DNA from: Clavulina sp. PMI_390
Taxonomy: Eukaryota > Basidiomycota > Agaricomycetes > Cantharellales > Hydnaceae
Length of the DNA stretch: 64,000 nt
Direction: 5' to 3'
Assembly (NCBI GenBank): GCA_015039315.1
Contig: WIDE01000070.1
Span: forward strand, 109,568 to 173,567
Shown here: piece after piece, positions 62,581 through 64,000 of the stretch
Numbering within the stretch: position 1 is the first letter of the stretch
How the letters are laid out: each line of letters starts with the position of its first letter
The notes under the pieces: generated by a model
What the model was told of the DNA's origin: nothing
What the model saw: only the letters and a program-made list of their open reading frames with translations
Database searches by the model: none
Made by a program: the position numbers and the translations under genes

Positions 62581-63367
62581 ACAAGAGGTTCAGGAGTCCC
62601 GACACGCAAGACCTTTCTTAAGGAGGCTGGAGCTGGCGTGAGGGATACTAAAACGTGCAACAGAGACGCTACGGGTACGACGGAAGCATTCAAGCGCAAC
62701 TGGAGGAGGGGGGTGAGAGATCGATTAACTACGCCAGTCTGCACCTTAAGAGATAGCCCAGTTATTATACAGCGGTAGTCTCCACACGATAAATTCGCCC
62801 AAGAGCTCCTAGCGGGAGTTGGGAGGGAGAGCGATCCAGGAGATCGACGCTCAAGTTCTCGCTGCTACTGCACATGGCCGCTAATTACTTAAATAATCCG
62901 GAGCTCCCTTACTTTCTATGGGATCTGTAACAGGGGAGAGGGCAAAGCATGAGTAAATGAATGGCGCGCGCCAGAAGCCATCATTGACTTTTTCGCAGAT
63001 CTATTAGGCGACTGCCGCAGGTCCCTAAGGACTCGGCCTTGCCAGAACTCATGATACGGGTAGGTAGGCCAACAAGCCTCAACTTCACGGAAGGCCGTCC
63101 CGCTCGCAATTTACAACAGCATGAATTGCCATGGCATGCCGCAAAATTATACTGCCACAAGGCTGCCAACGGAGAATTATCGACAATAACCTAGAGGCTA
63201 TGAGCAACGTGGCCGCGGGTTCGCAAATCAATCGCGGCCATAATGCCCAGGGTCGGTAGCCCTCTCCACAGCACGAGAACCAGTAGAGGTCCAGAGAAGC
63301 GGTAGTCGGCCGCAATCGAACTGCCTCCGTGGTGACTCAGGGTTCACGCTCACGGGGTCCAGAGGGC
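62581..63367. other. Intergenic up to the transposable element
   Basis: Upstream region of M3. No gene. The eight bases CAGAGGGC at 63360-63367 directly abut the element and would be the left copy of a target duplication if the element is of the 8-bp class. Confidence 0.45.
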
Positions 63368-63383
63368 TAGTGTTGCCGCGACT
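63368..63383 (+). repeat. Left terminal inverted repeat
   Basis: TAGTGTTGCCGCGACT; perfect inverse of 63985-64000. Confidence 0.88.
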
Positions 63384-63512
63384 CGACTCGACTCGACTTC
63401 GACTCGACTTTTGACCGACTTTGACTAAAAGTCGGAGGCTCAAGAGCAAGTCGGAGTCGGAAGTTGCGACTATCGACTCGACTTCGACTAAAGTCGACTC
63501 TGAGTCGACGTA
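63379..63512. repeat. CGACT-rich subterminal array, left
   Basis: Many irregular copies of CGACT and its complement AGTCG with short spacers (CGACTCGACT, CGACTTCGACT and similar). Such arrays are typical transposase-binding subterminal repeats. Confidence 0.75.
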
Positions 63513-63827
63513 GGTCGATCCATAGCGCGTCGCGCCCGTTCCACCTTAGAATGTATTTCATATGCCCCTTATTCAGCCTCGATCAATATAAACCGGGGCT
63601 CCTGGTGACCTGATTGCCATTGTGCTGACGGAACGCGCTCCCTTGAGGCTTCATTGCCAGTCAAGTCAAGACAGCGGTTGTCCCCTTCCCCTTGATCGGT
63701 GCATTTTGCGCCACAGGCTCCTGACTAGTAAATTGGAGGGCCAATACGACCAAAATTTATTCTGGTCTCCATAGGTTACCGATTAACTCAATCTCATGTC
63801 TTACGTGATATACGAGGTTGAATAGGT

Positions 63828-63984
63828 GTTCGACTTGGTTCGACTTTAGTCGACTGAGAGTCGACTAGCTCGTCGCAAGTCGTAGTCGAGAGTCGGTCAA
63901 GTCGACCTGCACGTGATCGACTCGACTACGACTTTTATCGACTCAACTAGCGACTAAATATCACGCAAGTCGACTATTAGCCGA
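63828..63984. repeat. CGACT/AGTCG-rich subterminal array, right
   Basis: Counterpart of the left array, again mixed orientations of the same pentamer (for example GTCGACT, GAGTCG, AAGTCG). Together the two arrays make up nearly half of the element. Confidence 0.75.
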
Positions 63985-64000
63985 AGTCGCGGCAACACTA
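63985..64000 (-). repeat. Right terminal inverted repeat
   Basis: AGTCGCGGCAACACTA; perfect inverse of 63368-63383, ending at the last base of the window. Confidence 0.88.

Larger units (their letters stand above)
63368..64000. mobile_element. Non-autonomous TIR element (MITE), 633 bp
   Basis: The sequence starts TAGTGTTGCCGCGACT at 63368-63383 and ends with its exact reverse complement at 63985-64000, a perfect 16-bp terminal inverted repeat. Inside, both ends carry dense arrays of CGACT/AGTCG units, and the middle (about 63530-63830) is unrelated AT-richer sequence without an open frame. Terminal repeats of the type (C/T)AGNGTTGCC with subterminal repeats point to the hAT class. Because the outer two bases are TA at both ends, a TA-duplicating Tc1/mariner-like class cannot be excluded. 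There is no transposase, so it must depend on one supplied elsewhere. The right flank is outside the window, so the target duplication cannot be checked. Confidence 0.8.

Overview
The window is nuclear DNA from a filamentous basidiomycete, most likely an Agaricomycete. The evidence is spliced genes with many GT-AG introns of about 50-90 nt, several 12-18 nt microexons, gene families typical of mushroom-forming fungi (C-terminal MYND-finger proteins, F-box proteins, DUF6534-type membrane proteins, Zn2Cys6 regulators), and a CAAX-terminated pheromone-like precursor. There are no bacterial operons, rRNA genes or recognisable tRNAs. Gene models were assembled by hand from splice sites, reading phase and comparison between paralogues inside the window.

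Layout. (1) 1-3.2 kb: two tandem minus-strand MYND-finger genes; the left one runs off the window edge. (2) 4.0-5.2 kb: a possible short secreted protein and a 41-residue pheromone-like precursor. (3) 6.6-10 kb: two divergent zinc alcohol/polyol dehydrogenases around a 307-bp shared promoter that holds three CreA/Mig1-like sites, two of them in a perfect inverted repeat. (4) 10.3-13.9 kb: a complete SERCA-type calcium ATPase in 11 exons. (5) 16.0-17.7 kb: a Zn2Cys6 transcription factor. (6) 20.4-21.4 kb: a PalI/SUR7-like four-helix membrane protein. (7) 21.8-34.1 kb: three intronless F-box paralogues, with a large Zn2Cys6 plus fungal-specific-domain transcription factor between the first and second. 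(8) 35.9-41.9 kb: a tandem triplet of short-chain dehydrogenases with the same eight-exon structure. (9) 43.2-45.1 kb: a DUF6534-type membrane protein on the plus strand. (10) 46.3-50 kb: a large low-complexity protein of unknown function. (11) 52.7-54.1 kb: phosphomannomutase. (12) 54.7-62.6 kb: three tandem DUF6534-type genes, each with 16 exons and the same intron positions as the plus-strand copy. (13) 63.37-64.0 kb: a non-autonomous terminal-inverted-repeat element whose right end coincides with the end of the window.

Housekeeping functions (ER calcium pumping, GDP-mannose supply, pH/cell-wall signalling) are interspersed with lineage-expanded families made by local duplication. The dehydrogenase pair is the only group whose arrangement suggests co-regulation in one pathway, probably pentose/polyol catabolism under carbon catabolite repression. 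The most unusual feature is the DUF6534-type family: about 880-920 coding bases split into 16 exons, with 12- and 14-nt microexons kept in all four copies.
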